A stretch of DNA of 64,000 nucleotides from Oceanicella sp. SM1341 (GTDB taxonomy: Bacteria; Pseudomonadota; Alphaproteobacteria; Rhodobacterales; Rhodobacteraceae): NCBI RefSeq assembly GCF_003448965.1, contig NZ_QRGC01000027.1, forward strand, positions 27,689-91,688. The letters are read 5' to 3'. The notes under the pieces are model-generated. The model did not search any database. It was not told where the DNA came from and was given only the letters and a program-made list of their open reading frames with translations. Of this stretch, positions 1-12,837 are shown in pieces. Numbering within the stretch: position 1 is the first letter of the stretch; each line of letters opens with the position of its first letter. Made by a program: the position numbers and the translations under genes.

Positions 1-1168
1 GATCGGGCTCAACGATTCGGGCGGCGCGCGCATCCAGGAAGGCGTCGCCTCCCTCGCCGGCTACGCGGACGTGTTCCAGAAGAACGTGCTCGCCTCCGGC
101 GTGGTGCCGCAGATCTCGGTGATCATGGGCCCCTGCGCGGGCGGGGCGGTCTATTCCCCCGCGATGACCGACTTCATCTTCATGGTGCGCGATTCGTCCT
201 ACATGTTCGTCACCGGCCCGGACGTGGTGAAGACGGTGACCAACGAGATCGTCACCGCCGAGGAGCTGGGCGGCGCGCGCACCCACACCGTGAAGAGCTC
301 GGTGGCCGACGGCGCCTTCGAGAACGACGTGGAGGCGCTGATCGAGGTGCGCCGCCTGGTCGACCTGCTGCCGCTCAACAACCGCGAGAAACCCCCGGTG
401 CGGCCGTTCTTCGACGACCCCGCCCGGGTGGAGAACAGCCTCGACACCCTGGTGCCCGACAACGCCAACCAGCCCTACGACATGAAGGAGCTGATCCTGA
501 AGGTGGCCGACGAGGGCGATTTCTACGAGATCCAGGCCGAGTTCGCGAAGAACATCATCACCGGCTTCATCCGGCTGGAAGGCTCGACCGTGGGCGTGGT
601 GGCGAACCAGCCGATGGTGCTGGCCGGCTGCCTCGACATCGACAGCTCGCGCAAGGCCGCGCGCTTCGTGCGCTTCTGCGACGCCTTCGAGATCCCGATC
701 CTCACCTTCGTCGACGTGCCGGGCTTCCTGCCGGGCACGGGGCAGGAATATGGCGGCGTGATCAAGCACGGCGCGAAGCTCCTGTTCGCCTATGGCGAGG
801 CCACGGTGCCGAAGGTGACCGTGATCACCCGCAAGGCCTATGGCGGCGCCTATGACGTGATGGCCTCCAAGCACCTGCGCGGCGATTTCAACTATGCCTG
901 GCCCACGGCCGAGATCGCGGTGATGGGCGCCAAGGGCGCGGTGGAGATCCTCTACCGCTCCGAGCTGGGCGACCCGGAGAAGATCGCCGCGCGCACGGCC
1001 GAGTATGAGGAACGCTTTGCAAACCCCTTTGTTGCCGCGGAAAAAGGTTTCATCGACGAGGTGATCATGCCGCATTCCACGCGGCGGCGCGTCTCGCGTG
1101 CCTTTGCCTCGTTGCGGGGCAAGAAGCTCACGAACCCCTGGAAGAAGCACGACAACATCCCGCTCTGA
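1..1168 (+). CDS. pccB: Propionyl-CoA carboxylase beta subunit (5' partial)
   Basis: Carboxyltransferase subunit that moves the carboxyl group from carboxybiotin to propionyl-CoA, giving methylmalonyl-CoA in the cytosol. The window opens inside the gene. The frame runs from base 2 and encodes 388 residues to a TGA at 1166-1168, against about 510 for the family, so roughly 120 N-terminal residues lie upstream. Visible family features are [11 protein letters not shown] at the very start, [12 protein letters not shown] in the first crotonase-like half, and [16 protein letters not shown] plus [17 protein letters not shown] in the second half. The biotin-carrying alpha subunit follows at 3285, separated by five small plus-strand genes. 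Acetyl-CoA carboxylase-like or methylcrotonyl-CoA carboxylase beta chains are homologues, but the nearby pccA, mutase and prpE make propionyl-CoA the likely substrate. Confidence 0.95.
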   Translation, partial: IGLNDSGGARIQEGVASLAGYADVFQKNVLASGVVPQISVIMGPCAGGAVYSPAMTDFIFMVRDSSYMFVTGPDVVKTVTNEIVTAEELGGARTHTVKSSVADGAFENDVEALIEVRRLVDLLPLNNREKPPVRPFFDDPARVENSLDTLVPDNANQPYDMKELILKVADEGDFYEIQAEFAKNIITGFIRLEGSTVGVVANQPMVLAGCLDIDSSRKAARFVRFCDAFEIPILTFVDVPGFLPGTGQEYGGVIKHGAKLLFAYGEATVPKVTVITRKAYGGAYDVMASKHLRGDFNYAWPTAEIAVMGAKGAVEILYRSELGDPEKIAARTAEYEERFANPFVAAEKGFIDEVIMPHSTRRRVSRAFASLRGKKLTNPWKKHDNIPL

Positions 1169-1230
1169 GGGGCGAACCCGGCCGGCCTTTCGCGCGTTCG
1201 GGGGATATCCCCCGAGCAGAGGAGGCCGGA

Positions 1231-1482
1231 ATGACCCGGAACCACGGACCGTCCGTGAAGGACGACGAGACCTACGAGGCGCTGCGCAAGGAGGGCGCCT
1301 CGCGCGAGAAGGCGGCGCGGATTGCCAATTCGGGCAAGGCTGCGTCGAAGCGGGGCGGCAAGGCGCCGCCCTACGAGGACTGGACCAGGGACGACCTCTA
1401 CGACCGGGCCCGCGAGATCGGCCTGGAGGGGCGTTCGAAGATGACGAAGGACGAGCTGATCGATGCATTGCGCAGCGGTTGA
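1231..1482 (+). CDS. Small Rho-N-domain-like protein
   Basis: 83-residue highly charged protein of unknown function. The ATG at 1231 follows a strong GAGGAGG ribosome-binding site. The N-terminal half (YEALRKEGASREKAARIAN) resembles small proteins annotated as DUF7218/Rho termination factor-like. The C-terminal 35 residues (WTRDDLYDRAREIGLEGRS followed by MTKDELIDALRSG) form a helix-turn-helix of the SAP/LEM/Rho-N type that commonly binds nucleic acid or protein. It sits 62 bases after pccB and 18 bases before a RidA gene, so co-transcription with the propionate genes is likely. The fold assignment is by pattern; the function is not known. Confidence 0.75.
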   Translation: MTRNHGPSVKDDETYEALRKEGASREKAARIANSGKAASKRGGKAPPYEDWTRDDLYDRAREIGLEGRSKMTKDELIDALRSG

Positions 1483-1500
1483 CACCCGGCGGAGGGCCTT

Positions 1501-1902
1501 GTGAGCGGGGCGACGATCTTCCACCTGCTGCCGCAGGGCCCGCGCCCCGTGGCGCCGTTCAGCCACGCGGTGGAGGCCGCGGGCTGGGTGGTGCTCACCG
1601 GCCAGATGCCCACCGACCCCGAGGCGCCCGACGCGCCCCTGCCGGAGGGCATCGCCGCCCAGACCGAGCGGGTGATGCGCAACCTCGAGATCGTGCTCAA
1701 GGGCGTGGGGCTGGGGCTGGAGCACGTGGTGCAATGCCGCTGCTACCTCACCCGGTTCGACCGCGATTATGCCGAATTCAACGAGACTTACGAGACGTTC
1801 TTCGCGCCCGGCCGCCTGCCGGCCCGCACCACTGTGGGGGTGAGCGGCCTGGCCGTGGGCGCGCTTGTGGAGATCGACTGTCTCGCCCGGAGGCCGGAAT
1901 GA
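1501..1902 (+). CDS. RidA-family (YjgF/YER057c/UK114) enamine/imine deaminase
   Basis: 133-residue protein of the RidA superfamily, small trimeric cytosolic enzymes that hydrolyse reactive enamine/imine intermediates. Recognisable parts are VEAAGWVVLTGQMPTD near residue 30, the middle segment TERVMRNLEIVLKGVG, and a C-terminal block GRLPARTTVGVSGLAVGALVEI containing the Arg that binds the substrate carboxylate in this family. The start is GTG at 1501, the only start giving the full usual length (128-135 residues). Its TGA overlaps the ATG of the next gene (ATGA at 1899-1902), implying coupled translation. Whether it protects the propionate enzymes or acts generally cannot be told from sequence. 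Confidence 0.9.
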   Translation: MSGATIFHLLPQGPRPVAPFSHAVEAAGWVVLTGQMPTDPEAPDAPLPEGIAAQTERVMRNLEIVLKGVGLGLEHVVQCRCYLTRFDRDYAEFNETYETFFAPGRLPARTTVGVSGLAVGALVEIDCLARRPE

Positions 1903-2438
1903 CCGACTGGGTGATGCGCCATGACGGGCCACGCACCTGCCACGCCGCGCGCGGGGCGGAGCGGGCCGATTTCGCGGCCCGGGCCGAATGGCCGGTGCGG
2001 CTCGACGGCGATGCCGAGCGCTTCCGCACGGCCGTGGCCCGGCAGGTGCGCCAGGACCTGTGGCGCGCGCTGTCCCGGGTGCGGGGCTTTTCGCCGGTGG
2101 TGACGGTGGAGACCGAGGAGCGGCCCGGGGGCGAGGCCCTGCTGAGGCTCGGCGCGGGCGGTGCGCTGCGCGCCGGCGGCCCGGTCTCGGCGGCTTGGGA
2201 GGCGCGGGCGGCCGAGCTCCTCTCCGACACCGGGCTGCGCGCCCGCTGGACCATGCATGCCCACCGCCGCGCTTGCGCGGCTGCTGAAAAGGTACGCGCC
2301 GGCGCGGCGACTGAAAAGGAATGCGCGGGCGAGGCTATTGGAACAGAACGTGCCGGCGCGGCGGTACAGGAAAGCGGCGCGGACGTGGCCCTGCAGGCAG
2401 ATCGCGCCGGCGCGGCCGGAAGGGAGATCGCGACATGA
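1899..2438 (+). CDS. Hypothetical protein with C-terminal 18-residue repeats
   Basis: 179-residue protein not assigned to a family. It starts at an ATG overlapping the RidA stop. The first ~130 residues look like a compact domain (YVR-poor, Arg-rich, with a helix AVARQVRQDLWRALSRVRG and a strand FSPVVTVETEE). The last ~50 residues change character and contain an 18-residue repeat beginning RAGAA (near residues 134, 152 and 170) with Glu, Lys and Gln codons that are rarer in the neighbours. This tail is probably flexible. Its stop overlaps the next start (ATGA at 2435-2438), so it belongs to the same translational chain. The frame has the GC bias of a real gene across the N-terminal part; the tail could be a recent expansion. 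Confidence 0.7.
   Translation: MTDWVMRHDGPRTCHAARGAERADFAARAEWPVRLDGDAERFRTAVARQVRQDLWRALSRVRGFSPVVTVETEERPGGEALLRLGAGGALRAGGPVSAAWEARAAELLSDTGLRARWTMHAHRRACAAAEKVRAGAATEKECAGEAIGTERAGAAVQESGADVALQADRAGAAGREIAT
2298..2416 (+). repeat. 54-bp degenerate in-frame tandem repeat (about 2.2 copies)
   Basis: The 11-mer gccggcgcggc recurs at 2298, 2352 and 2406, exactly 54 bases (18 codons) apart, inside the gene at 1899-2438. Between the cores the copies have diverged strongly. They encode RAGAA-led 18-residue units at the protein C terminus. Confidence 0.7.
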
Positions 2439-2779
2439 TCAAGCACCGCGGGTTTCCCGGCCGGCAGCCGGGCACGGACATGCAGTTCGTCATCCGCCGC
2501 GCCTCGCCGAAGCCGACCGAGCTGAAGGCGCGCGAGCGCTTCCGTGACCGTCGCCCGGCGGACCGGGAGGCGGACGAGTATTTCCTCGCCGCCCTCATCG
2601 AGCATTTCGGCGACGAGCCCTTCGAGCGCGGCAATCTCGACGCCGGCCGGCTGAGCTGGCTGCTGGGGCGCGAGGTGGTGACGGTCGAGCCCTTCGACCC
2701 CACCTCCTACGAGGCGCTGCTGCGGGTCGACCTCGACGCGGTGGCGAAGAGCTTCCCGCACCTGGCGGAGCAGGCGTGA
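2435..2779 (+). CDS. Hypothetical protein, conserved-looking
   Basis: 114-residue soluble protein of unknown function. The ATG at 2435 overlaps the preceding stop, and an AGGGAGA ribosome-binding site lies upstream. Sequence features are a basic N terminus (FPGRQPGTDMQFVIRRASPK), a charged helix (ELKARERFRDRRPADREADE), and a C-terminal region rich in hydrophobic helices (YFLAALIEHFGDEPFERGNL, LSWLLGREVVTVEPFDP). No catalytic motif, signal peptide or membrane segment is visible. It closes the run of four small genes between pccB and the lipoprotein gene. It is probably a genuine gene because it keeps coupling and codon bias, but I do not recognise it. Confidence 0.7.
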   Translation: MIKHRGFPGRQPGTDMQFVIRRASPKPTELKARERFRDRRPADREADEYFLAALIEHFGDEPFERGNLDAGRLSWLLGREVVTVEPFDPTSYEALLRVDLDAVAKSFPHLAEQA

Positions 2780-2921
2780 TGACGCCCCGCAAACGCTTTC
2801 GTGATCGCGCCCGTGGCGCCCTGCCGCAGGGGGCGACGGAACGAACCGCGTGCTTCGTACGTTCTTGTGTCGAAGAGGTCGCCCTGCGGCCGGTTCGAGA
2901 TCACGAGAGAGGAGAAGTTCC

Positions 2922-3164
2922 ATGCGTGTTTCCGTCATCGCCCTTCTGGCCGCGTCTGCTTTCGGCCTCGCGGCCTGTGGTTCCGGCTCGGGTGACCGTG
3001 CCGTGTCCGGCGCCGGCATCGGCGCGCTCGTGGGTGGCGCGGGCTCCGCGATCACCGGCGGTTCGGTCGCGACGGGTGCTGCCGTGGGCGCAGGTGCCGG
3101 TGCGGTCGCCGGCGCTGTCACCGACGAGGACGACGTCAACCTGGGCAAGCCCCTCTGGCGCTGA
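2922..3164 (+). CDS. Small glycine-zipper lipoprotein
   Basis: 80-residue predicted lipoprotein. The signal peptide is MRVSVIALLAASAFGLAAC, with an LAAC lipobox giving Cys19 as the lipidated residue. The mature part is almost entirely Gly/Ala/Val with GxxxG spacing (GIGALVGGAGSAITGG, AAVGAGAGAVAGAV), the pattern of OsmB/Rick_17kDa-type glycine-zipper segments that pack in or against the outer membrane. It ends with the acidic tail TDEDDVNLGKPLWR. The ATG at 2922 has an AGGAGAA ribosome-binding site nearby. It is separated from the upstream genes by 142 bases and followed by a hairpin terminator, so it may form its own unit. Function unknown. Confidence 0.85.
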   Translation: MRVSVIALLAASAFGLAACGSGSGDRAVSGAGIGALVGGAGSAITGGSVATGAAVGAGAGAVAGAVTDEDDVNLGKPLWR

Positions 3165-3196
3165 GCGCCGGCCTTCGGGCCTGAGAGATACACGAG

Positions 3197-3224
3197 GCCC
3201 CTGCGCGCCGCGCGGGGGCTTTCG
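3197..3224 (+). terminator. Rho-independent terminator after the lipoprotein gene
   Basis: 11-bp GC stem with one G-U pair: gcccctgcgcg (3197-3207) pairs with cgcgcgggggc (3209-3219). The inner pairs must open to form the loop. It is followed by tttcg. It separates the small-gene block from pccA. Confidence 0.7.
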
Positions 3225-3284
3225 CGTGTCCGCACATCGGCTTGCCCCCACCAATACCATTTCCGAGAGACTGGAAGGGCAGCC

Positions 3285-5282
3285 ATGTTCAAGAAGATCC
3301 TGATCGCCAATCGGGGCGAAATCGCGTGCCGGGTGATCAAGACGGCGCGGCGCATGGGCATCAAGACGGTCGCGGTCTATTCCGACGCCGACCGTCATGC
3401 CCTGCATGTCGCCATGGCCGACGAGGCGGTGCATATCGGCCCGCCGCCGGCCAACCAGTCCTACATCGTGATCGACAAGATCCTCGATGCGGTGAAGGCC
3501 ACCGGCGCCGAGGCGGTGCACCCGGGCTATGGCTTCCTCTCCGAGCGGGCCGAGTTTGCCGAGGCGCTGGCGAAGGCCGGTGTCGCCTTCATCGGGCCGC
3601 CGGTGGGCGCCATCGAGGCGATGGGTGACAAGATCACCTCGAAGAAGCTCGCGGCCGAGGCCGGGGTGTCGACCGTGCCGGGCTACATGGGGCTGATCGC
3701 CGACGCCGAGGAGGCGGTGAAGATCTCCGGTGAGATCGGCTATCCGGTGATGATCAAGGCCTCGGCGGGGGGCGGCGGCAAGGGCATGCGCATCGCCTGG
3801 AACGACGCCGAGGCGCGGGAGGGCTTCCAGCTCTCGCGCAACGAGGCGAAGGCGTCGTTCGGCGATGACCGGATCTTCATCGAGAAATTCGTCACCCAGC
3901 CGCGGCACATCGAGATCCAGGTGCTGGGCGACCAGCACGGCAACTGCATCTACCTCGGCGAGCGGGAATGCTCCATCCAGCGGCGCAACCAGAAGGTCAT
4001 CGAGGAGGCGCCGAGCCCGTTCCTCGACGAGGCCACCCGCCGCGCGATGGGCGAGCAGGCCGTGGCGCTCGCGAAGGCGGTGGACTATTGCTCCGCCGGC
4101 ACGGTGGAGTTCATCGTCGATGGCAGCCGCAACTTCTACTTCCTTGAAATGAATACACGTTTGCAGGTGGAGCACCCGGTGACGGAGCTGATCACCGGCA
4201 TCGACCTGGTGGAGCAGATGATCCGCGTCGCCTATGGCGAGACGCTCTCGCTGCGCCAGGAAGACGTGACGCTGACCGGCTGGGCGATGGAGAGCCGGCT
4301 CTATGCCGAGGACCCGTATCGCAACTTCCTGCCCTCAATCGGCCGGCTCACCCGCTACCGCCCGCCCGAGGAGGTGGCCACCGGAACGCATGCCGTGCGC
4401 AACGACACCGGCGTGTTCGAGGGCGGCGAGATCTCGATGTACTACGACCCGATGATCGCCAAGCTCTGCACCTGGGGCCCGGACCGGCCCGCCGCCATCG
4501 AGGGCATGCGCAACGCGCTCGACGGGTTCGAGGTGGAGGGGATCGGGCACAACCTGCCGTTCCTCGCCGCGGTGATGGACCACCCGCGCTTCGTCTCCGG
4601 CGAGATCACCACCGCCTTCATCGCCGAGGAATACCCGGAGGGTTTCGGCGGCGCGGAGCTGCCCGGGGCGGAGCTTGACCGGCTGGCGGCCCTCGCGGCC
4701 GTGATGCACCGGCGGGCGGAGGCGCGTGCGGCGCAGATCTCGGGTGCGATGCGCAACCACCGCCGCGTGGTGCGCCCGGATGCCGTGGTGCTGATGGGCG
4801 GCCGGCGGTTCGACGTGTCGGTGAGCGAGACCAACGGCGTGAGCGACGTGACGGTGAACGGCGCGGTGCTGGCCATCGAGACCGGCTGGCAGCCCGGCGA
4901 GACGCTGGTGCGCGCGAAGGTGAACGGCACCCCGCTGATCGTGAAGTTCGACGCCGTGACCGGGGCGATGCGCATGCGCTTCCGCGGCGCCGACCTCACG
5001 GTGCGGGTGATGACGCCGCGCGCCGCCGAGCTTGCGGCGCTGATGCCCGAGAAGCTGCCGCCCGACACCTCGAAGCTGCTGCTCTGCCCGATGCCCGGGC
5101 TGGTGGTGTCCATCGCGGTGGCGGAGGGCGACGAGGTGCAGGAGGGCCAGGCGCTCTGCACCGTGGAGGCGATGAAGATGGAGAACGTGCTGCGCGCCGA
5201 GCGTGCCGGCGTGGTCTCGAAGATCAATGCCGCCCCGGGCGCGAGCCTCGCGGTCGATGACGTGATCATGGAATTCGCCTGA
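3285..5282 (+). CDS. pccA: Propionyl-CoA carboxylase alpha subunit (biotin carboxylase + BCCP)
   Basis: 665-residue biotin-containing subunit that carboxylates biotin with bicarbonate and ATP and hands it to PccB. The N-terminal biotin carboxylase domain starts [18 protein letters not shown], with an ATP-grasp glycine loop [12 protein letters not shown] near residue 160 and [16 protein letters not shown] near residue 290. A middle region corresponds to the BT domain that contacts the beta subunit. The C-terminal biotinyl domain carries VEAMKMEN with the acceptor Lys at about residue 631. Length and architecture match PccA rather than the short AccC. It lies downstream of the lipoprotein terminator and is followed, after a 178-base repeat-rich gap, by the methylmalonyl-CoA mutase gene. 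Confidence 0.97.
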   Translation: MFKKILIANRGEIACRVIKTARRMGIKTVAVYSDADRHALHVAMADEAVHIGPPPANQSYIVIDKILDAVKATGAEAVHPGYGFLSERAEFAEALAKAGVAFIGPPVGAIEAMGDKITSKKLAAEAGVSTVPGYMGLIADAEEAVKISGEIGYPVMIKASAGGGGKGMRIAWNDAEAREGFQLSRNEAKASFGDDRIFIEKFVTQPRHIEIQVLGDQHGNCIYLGERECSIQRRNQKVIEEAPSPFLDEATRRAMGEQAVALAKAVDYCSAGTVEFIVDGSRNFYFLEMNTRLQVEHPVTELITGIDLVEQMIRVAYGETLSLRQEDVTLTGWAMESRLYAEDPYRNFLPSIGRLTRYRPPEEVATGTHAVRNDTGVFEGGEISMYYDPMIAKLCTWGPDRPAAIEGMRNALDGFEVEGIGHNLPFLAAVMDHPRFVSGEITTAFIAEEYPEGFGGAELPGAELDRLAALAAVMHRRAEARAAQISGAMRNHRRVVRPDAVVLMGGRRFDVSVSETNGVSDVTVNGAVLAIETGWQPGETLVRAKVNGTPLIVKFDAVTGAMRMRFRGADLTVRVMTPRAAELAALMPEKLPPDTSKLLLCPMPGLVVSIAVAEGDEVQEGQALCTVEAMKMENVLRAERAGVVSKINAAPGASLAVDDVIMEFA

Positions 5283-5290
5283 ATTCCGCG

Positions 5291-5380
5291 TGGGCCCCGA
5301 GGGCCCCGATGCATGGGCCCGGAGGGCCCCGATACGTGGCCCCCGAGGGGCACCGATACTCAGGCCCGGAGGGCGGCGCA
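5291..5380 (+). repeat. 23-bp tandem, self-complementary repeats between pccA and the mutase gene
   Basis: Units starting at 5291, 5314, 5337 and about 5360 share the pattern tgggccc-cgagggcccc-gatac, with a 23-base period and a partial fourth copy. Each unit contains GGGCCC-cga-GGGCCC-like arms that can fold on themselves. The stretch is non-coding. Confidence 0.75.
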
Positions 5381-5460
5381 CCGCCCCCGGGCACACCGGG
5401 AGAGCCCTCCCGGGGGGAGGACAAGCGGTCCGCCGAGGACCCGGCAAGGGAGACGCAACG

Positions 5461-7608
<2,148 letters not shown>

Positions 7609-7828
7609 TACGCCATGCCGGCACGGGGCCGCGCCGGGGTGGTCGTCGGGCCGGCAGCGCCGGCAGCCGTGGCGGGGAAATGCCGTCGCGCCCCCGCGGC
7701 CTGGCGGGGACGTGATGTCAGCCCCGGGGAATGGATCTGCGATGCTGGCGCGTGGCCGGCATGGGGTGTAAGAGGCATTCGGCCCGGCGGCAGGCCCGGG
7801 AGACGTCAAGGATGATGGGGCAGAGCAC

Positions 7829-10105
<2,277 letters not shown>

Positions 10106-10210
10106 GCGCGCTTCAGCGGCCGAGGCCCCGAAGAGGGCCCGGCCGGTCACCTGATGCACACCCGTGGCGCGTGCCCGTGCGCGCCGCGGACACAGGGAGG
10201 AAGAACGGCA

Positions 10211-12103
10211 ATGAGCTACAAGGCTGTCCATGACGCCTGGAAGGCGGACCCGGAGGGCTTCTGGCTGCGCGAGGCGGGCAGGGTGGACTGGGACGTGCCC
10301 CCCGAGCGCGCGCTCGACGCAAGCCGCGCCCCGCTCTACGAGTGGTTTCCCGGGGCCGAGGCCAACACCTGCTGGAACGCGGTGGACCGGCACGTGGAGG
10401 CCGGGCACGGCGACCGCATCGCCATCATCCATGACAGCCCGGTCACCGGCAGCGTGAGCCGCATCACCTATGCCGAGCTGCGCGACCGCGTCGCGCGGCT
10501 GGCCGGCGCGCTCGCCGCGCGCGGCATCGGCCGGGGCGACCGGGTGATCATCTACATGCCCATGGTGCCCGAGGCGCTGGAGGCGATGCTGGCCTGCGCG
10601 CGCCTCGGGGCGGTGCATTCGGTGGTCTTCGGCGGCTTCGCGGCGCATGAGCTCGCGGTGCGGATCGACGATTTCACCCCGAAGGCCATCCTCTCCGCCT
10701 CCTGCGGCATCGAGCCGGGGCGCGTGGTGCCCTACGGCCCGCTGCTCGACGATGCGATCTCCCAGGCCCGCCACGCCCCGGAGTTCTGCGTGATCCTCGA
10801 GCGGCCGCAGGCGCAGGTGGCGCTGGTGCCGGGGCGGGATGTGGAATGGGGCGCGTTCGTGGCCGGCGCCGAGCCCGCGCCCTGCGTGCCCGTGCCCGCG
10901 ACCGACCCGCTCTACGTGCTCTACACCTCCGGCACCACCGGCCAGCCCAAGGGCGTGGTGCGCCCCTCGGGCGGGCACATGGTGGCGCTGCACTGGACGA
11001 TGGAGAACATCTACGGAATGCGCCCGGGCGACGTGTTCTGGGCCGCCTCCGACGTGGGCTGGGTGGTGGGGCACAGCTACATCTGCTACGGGCCGCTGCT
11101 GATGGGCTGCACCACGGTGGTCTTCGAGGGCAAGCCCGTGGGCACGCCCGATGCCGCCACCTTCTGGCGGGTGATCCGCGATCATGGCGTGCGCGCCTTC
11201 TTCACCGCCCCCACCGCCTTCCGCGCCATCAAGCGCGAGGACCCGAAGGGCGAGATGATCGCGGGCTACGACACCTCCTGCCTGCAGGCGCTGTTCCTCG
11301 CCGGCGAGCGCGCCGACCCGGACACGATCGAATGGGCGGCGAAGGTGCTCGGCGTGCCGGTGATCGACCACTGGTGGCAGACCGAGACCGGCTGGGCCAT
11401 CGCCGCGAACCCGATGGGCATCGAGGCGCTGCCGGTGAAGCTCGGCTCGCCCACCGTGGCCATGCCGGGCTACGACATCCGCATCCTCGACGAGGGCGGC
11501 CACGAGGTGCCGCGCGGCACGCTGGGCGCCGTGGCGGTGAAGCTGCCGCTGCCGCCGGGCACGCTCTCCACCCTGTGGAACGCCGAGGAGCGCTTCGTGA
11601 AATCCTACCTCGGCCATTTCCCCGGGTATTACGAGACGGGGGATGCCGGCTATGTCGACGAGGAGGGCTATGTCTACATCATGGCCCGCACCGATGACGT
11701 GATCAACGTGGCGGGGCACCGGCTCTCCACCGGAGCGATGGAGGAGGTGCTGGCGGCGCATCCGGACGTGGCGGAATGCGCGGTGATCGGCATCGCCGAT
11801 GCGCTGAAGGGCCAGCTGCCCATGGGCTTTGTCTGCCTCAATCGGGGGTGCAATCGCGAGCATTCCGAGGTCATTCGCGAATGCATTGCCATGGTGCGCG
11901 ACCAGATCGGCCCGGTGGCGGCCTTCAAGCTCACCGTGGTGGTGGAGCGGCTGCCCAAGACCCGCTCGGGCAAGATCCTGCGCGCCACCATGGTGCGGCT
12001 GGCGAACGGCGAGGCCTTCCGCACGCCCGCGACCATCGACGACCCCGCCGTGCTCGACGAAATCCGTGCCAATCTCTCCGAGATCGGCTATCCGGCGCGC
12101 TGA
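10211..12103 (+). CDS. prpE: Propionate-CoA ligase (propionyl-CoA synthetase)
   Basis: 630-residue AMP-forming acyl-CoA synthetase that activates propionate in two steps through propionyl-AMP. Motifs in order are VDRHVEAGHGDRIAIIHDSP, the phosphate loop YTSGTTGQPKG near residue 237, DHWWQTETGWAI near residue 390, YETGDAGYVDEEGY, and the C-terminal catalytic Lys region PKTRSGKILRATM. The N-terminal DUF3448-type segment (AWKADPEGFWLREAG) and the Trp-rich WWQTETGW motif favour PrpE/ACSS3 over acetyl-CoA synthetase. The ATG at 10211 is chosen because it gives the family N terminus. It ends the propionate block, directly before a strong terminator. Confidence 0.94.
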   Translation: MSYKAVHDAWKADPEGFWLREAGRVDWDVPPERALDASRAPLYEWFPGAEANTCWNAVDRHVEAGHGDRIAIIHDSPVTGSVSRITYAELRDRVARLAGALAARGIGRGDRVIIYMPMVPEALEAMLACARLGAVHSVVFGGFAAHELAVRIDDFTPKAILSASCGIEPGRVVPYGPLLDDAISQARHAPEFCVILERPQAQVALVPGRDVEWGAFVAGAEPAPCVPVPATDPLYVLYTSGTTGQPKGVVRPSGGHMVALHWTMENIYGMRPGDVFWAASDVGWVVGHSYICYGPLLMGCTTVVFEGKPVGTPDAATFWRVIRDHGVRAFFTAPTAFRAIKREDPKGEMIAGYDTSCLQALFLAGERADPDTIEWAAKVLGVPVIDHWWQTETGWAIAANPMGIEALPVKLGSPTVAMPGYDIRILDEGGHEVPRGTLGAVAVKLPLPPGTLSTLWNAEERFVKSYLGHFPGYYETGDAGYVDEEGYVYIMARTDDVINVAGHRLSTGAMEEVLAAHPDVAECAVIGIADALKGQLPMGFVCLNRGCNREHSEVIRECIAMVRDQIGPVAAFKLTVVVERLPKTRSGKILRATMVRLANGEAFRTPATIDDPAVLDEIRANLSEIGYPAR

Positions 12104-12129
12104 CGCGCCGGCAACCGGAGCATACCGCA

Positions 12130-12166
12130 GCCCGTCACGCGCCACCCGCGTGACGGGCTTGTCATT
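12130..12166 (+). terminator. Strong terminator after prpE
   Basis: Perfect 12-bp stem gcccgtcacgcg (12130-12141) / cgcgtgacgggc (12147-12158) with loop ccacc, followed by ttgtcatttt. Confidence 0.88.
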
Positions 12167-12195
12167 TTCCGGTGTCAGAACATCTCTCGGCCAGA

Positions 12196-12244
12196 TTGCA
12201 TTGCATATTGCAAACGGTTCCGGGTCGGACATTGCATAATGCGA
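12196..12244 (+). promoter_or_regulatory. Paired TTGCA-N3-TGCAA inverted repeats, candidate operator/promoter
   Basis: A perfect inverted repeat TTGCA-tat-TGCAA lies at 12201-12213, preceded by an extra TTGCA half-site at 12196. A one-mismatch copy TTGCA-taa-TGCGA lies at 12232-12244. The centres (12207, 12238) are 31 bp apart, about three helical turns. A CATAAT hexamer (12235-12240), 5 of 6 matches to the -10 consensus, sits inside the second copy with no good -35. This AT-rich island upstream of the gene at 12322 looks like a regulated promoter. The protein that binds it is unknown. Confidence 0.55.
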
Positions 12245-12321
12245 TTTTCCGGTCATGTTTTGCCCCGGAACGGCAGGCGCGGTTCTTGCTTGGAGTCGGG
12301 CGAGGCAAAGGAGAAGTACAG

Positions 12322-12837
12322 ATGACCAACGCTTTCCCCCCTGTTCTGCGCATCGGCCTGCGGGCGATCGCGATCATCACCGCGCTGGCGGCGATGCCGG
12401 GGGGTGCGGCGCTGGCACAGGAAACCATGCTGACCCTGTCGAACGCGAATCTTCCCGCCGGCAGCAACACGGTGATGCTCGACGAACAGGCGCTGGAGGA
12501 CATGCCGCAGCGGACCCTGAACACCACCAACGAGTTCGTCGACGGCAAGACCGATTTCACCGGGCCGCTGGCGCGCGACGTCATCAGCCTGATCGGCCGC
12601 GGCAGCGCCACGAGGGTGCGCCTCACCGCGGTGAACGACTACACGGTGGAGGTCGACCTCGCCGAATTCGAACAATACGATGTCATTTTCGCCCTTGCGA
12701 TGAACGGCGAGCGCCTGTCCCTCCGGGACAAGGGGCCCATCTGGGTGATCTACCCGATGGATGACCATGCCGAATTGCAGGATCCTTCGTACAACAACCG
12801 CCTGATCTGGCAGCTGGTGAAAGTTGAACTGAAGTGA
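12322..12837 (+). CDS. Secreted sulfite-oxidase-fold (molybdopterin-binding-like) protein
   Basis: 171-residue protein with an N-terminal signal peptide (RAIAIITALAAMPGGAALAQ, cleavage near residue 34), so probably periplasmic. The mature part resembles the small SUOX-type molybdopterin-oxidoreductase domain: DFTGPLARDVISLIG, VRLTAVNDYTVEVDLAEF, ALAMNGERLSLRDKGPIWVIYP. No cysteine occurs anywhere in the protein, so the cysteine that ligates molybdenum in sulfite oxidases is absent and catalysis of that type is unlikely. The GTGA overlap with the following sensor kinase gene indicates coupled translation. Inference: it is a periplasmic sensing partner of the membrane kinase. The ATG at 12322 has a GGAGAAG ribosome-binding site. 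Confidence 0.75.
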   Translation: MTNAFPPVLRIGLRAIAIITALAAMPGGAALAQETMLTLSNANLPAGSNTVMLDEQALEDMPQRTLNTTNEFVDGKTDFTGPLARDVISLIGRGSATRVRLTAVNDYTVEVDLAEFEQYDVIFALAMNGERLSLRDKGPIWVIYPMDDHAELQDPSYNNRLIWQLVKVELK

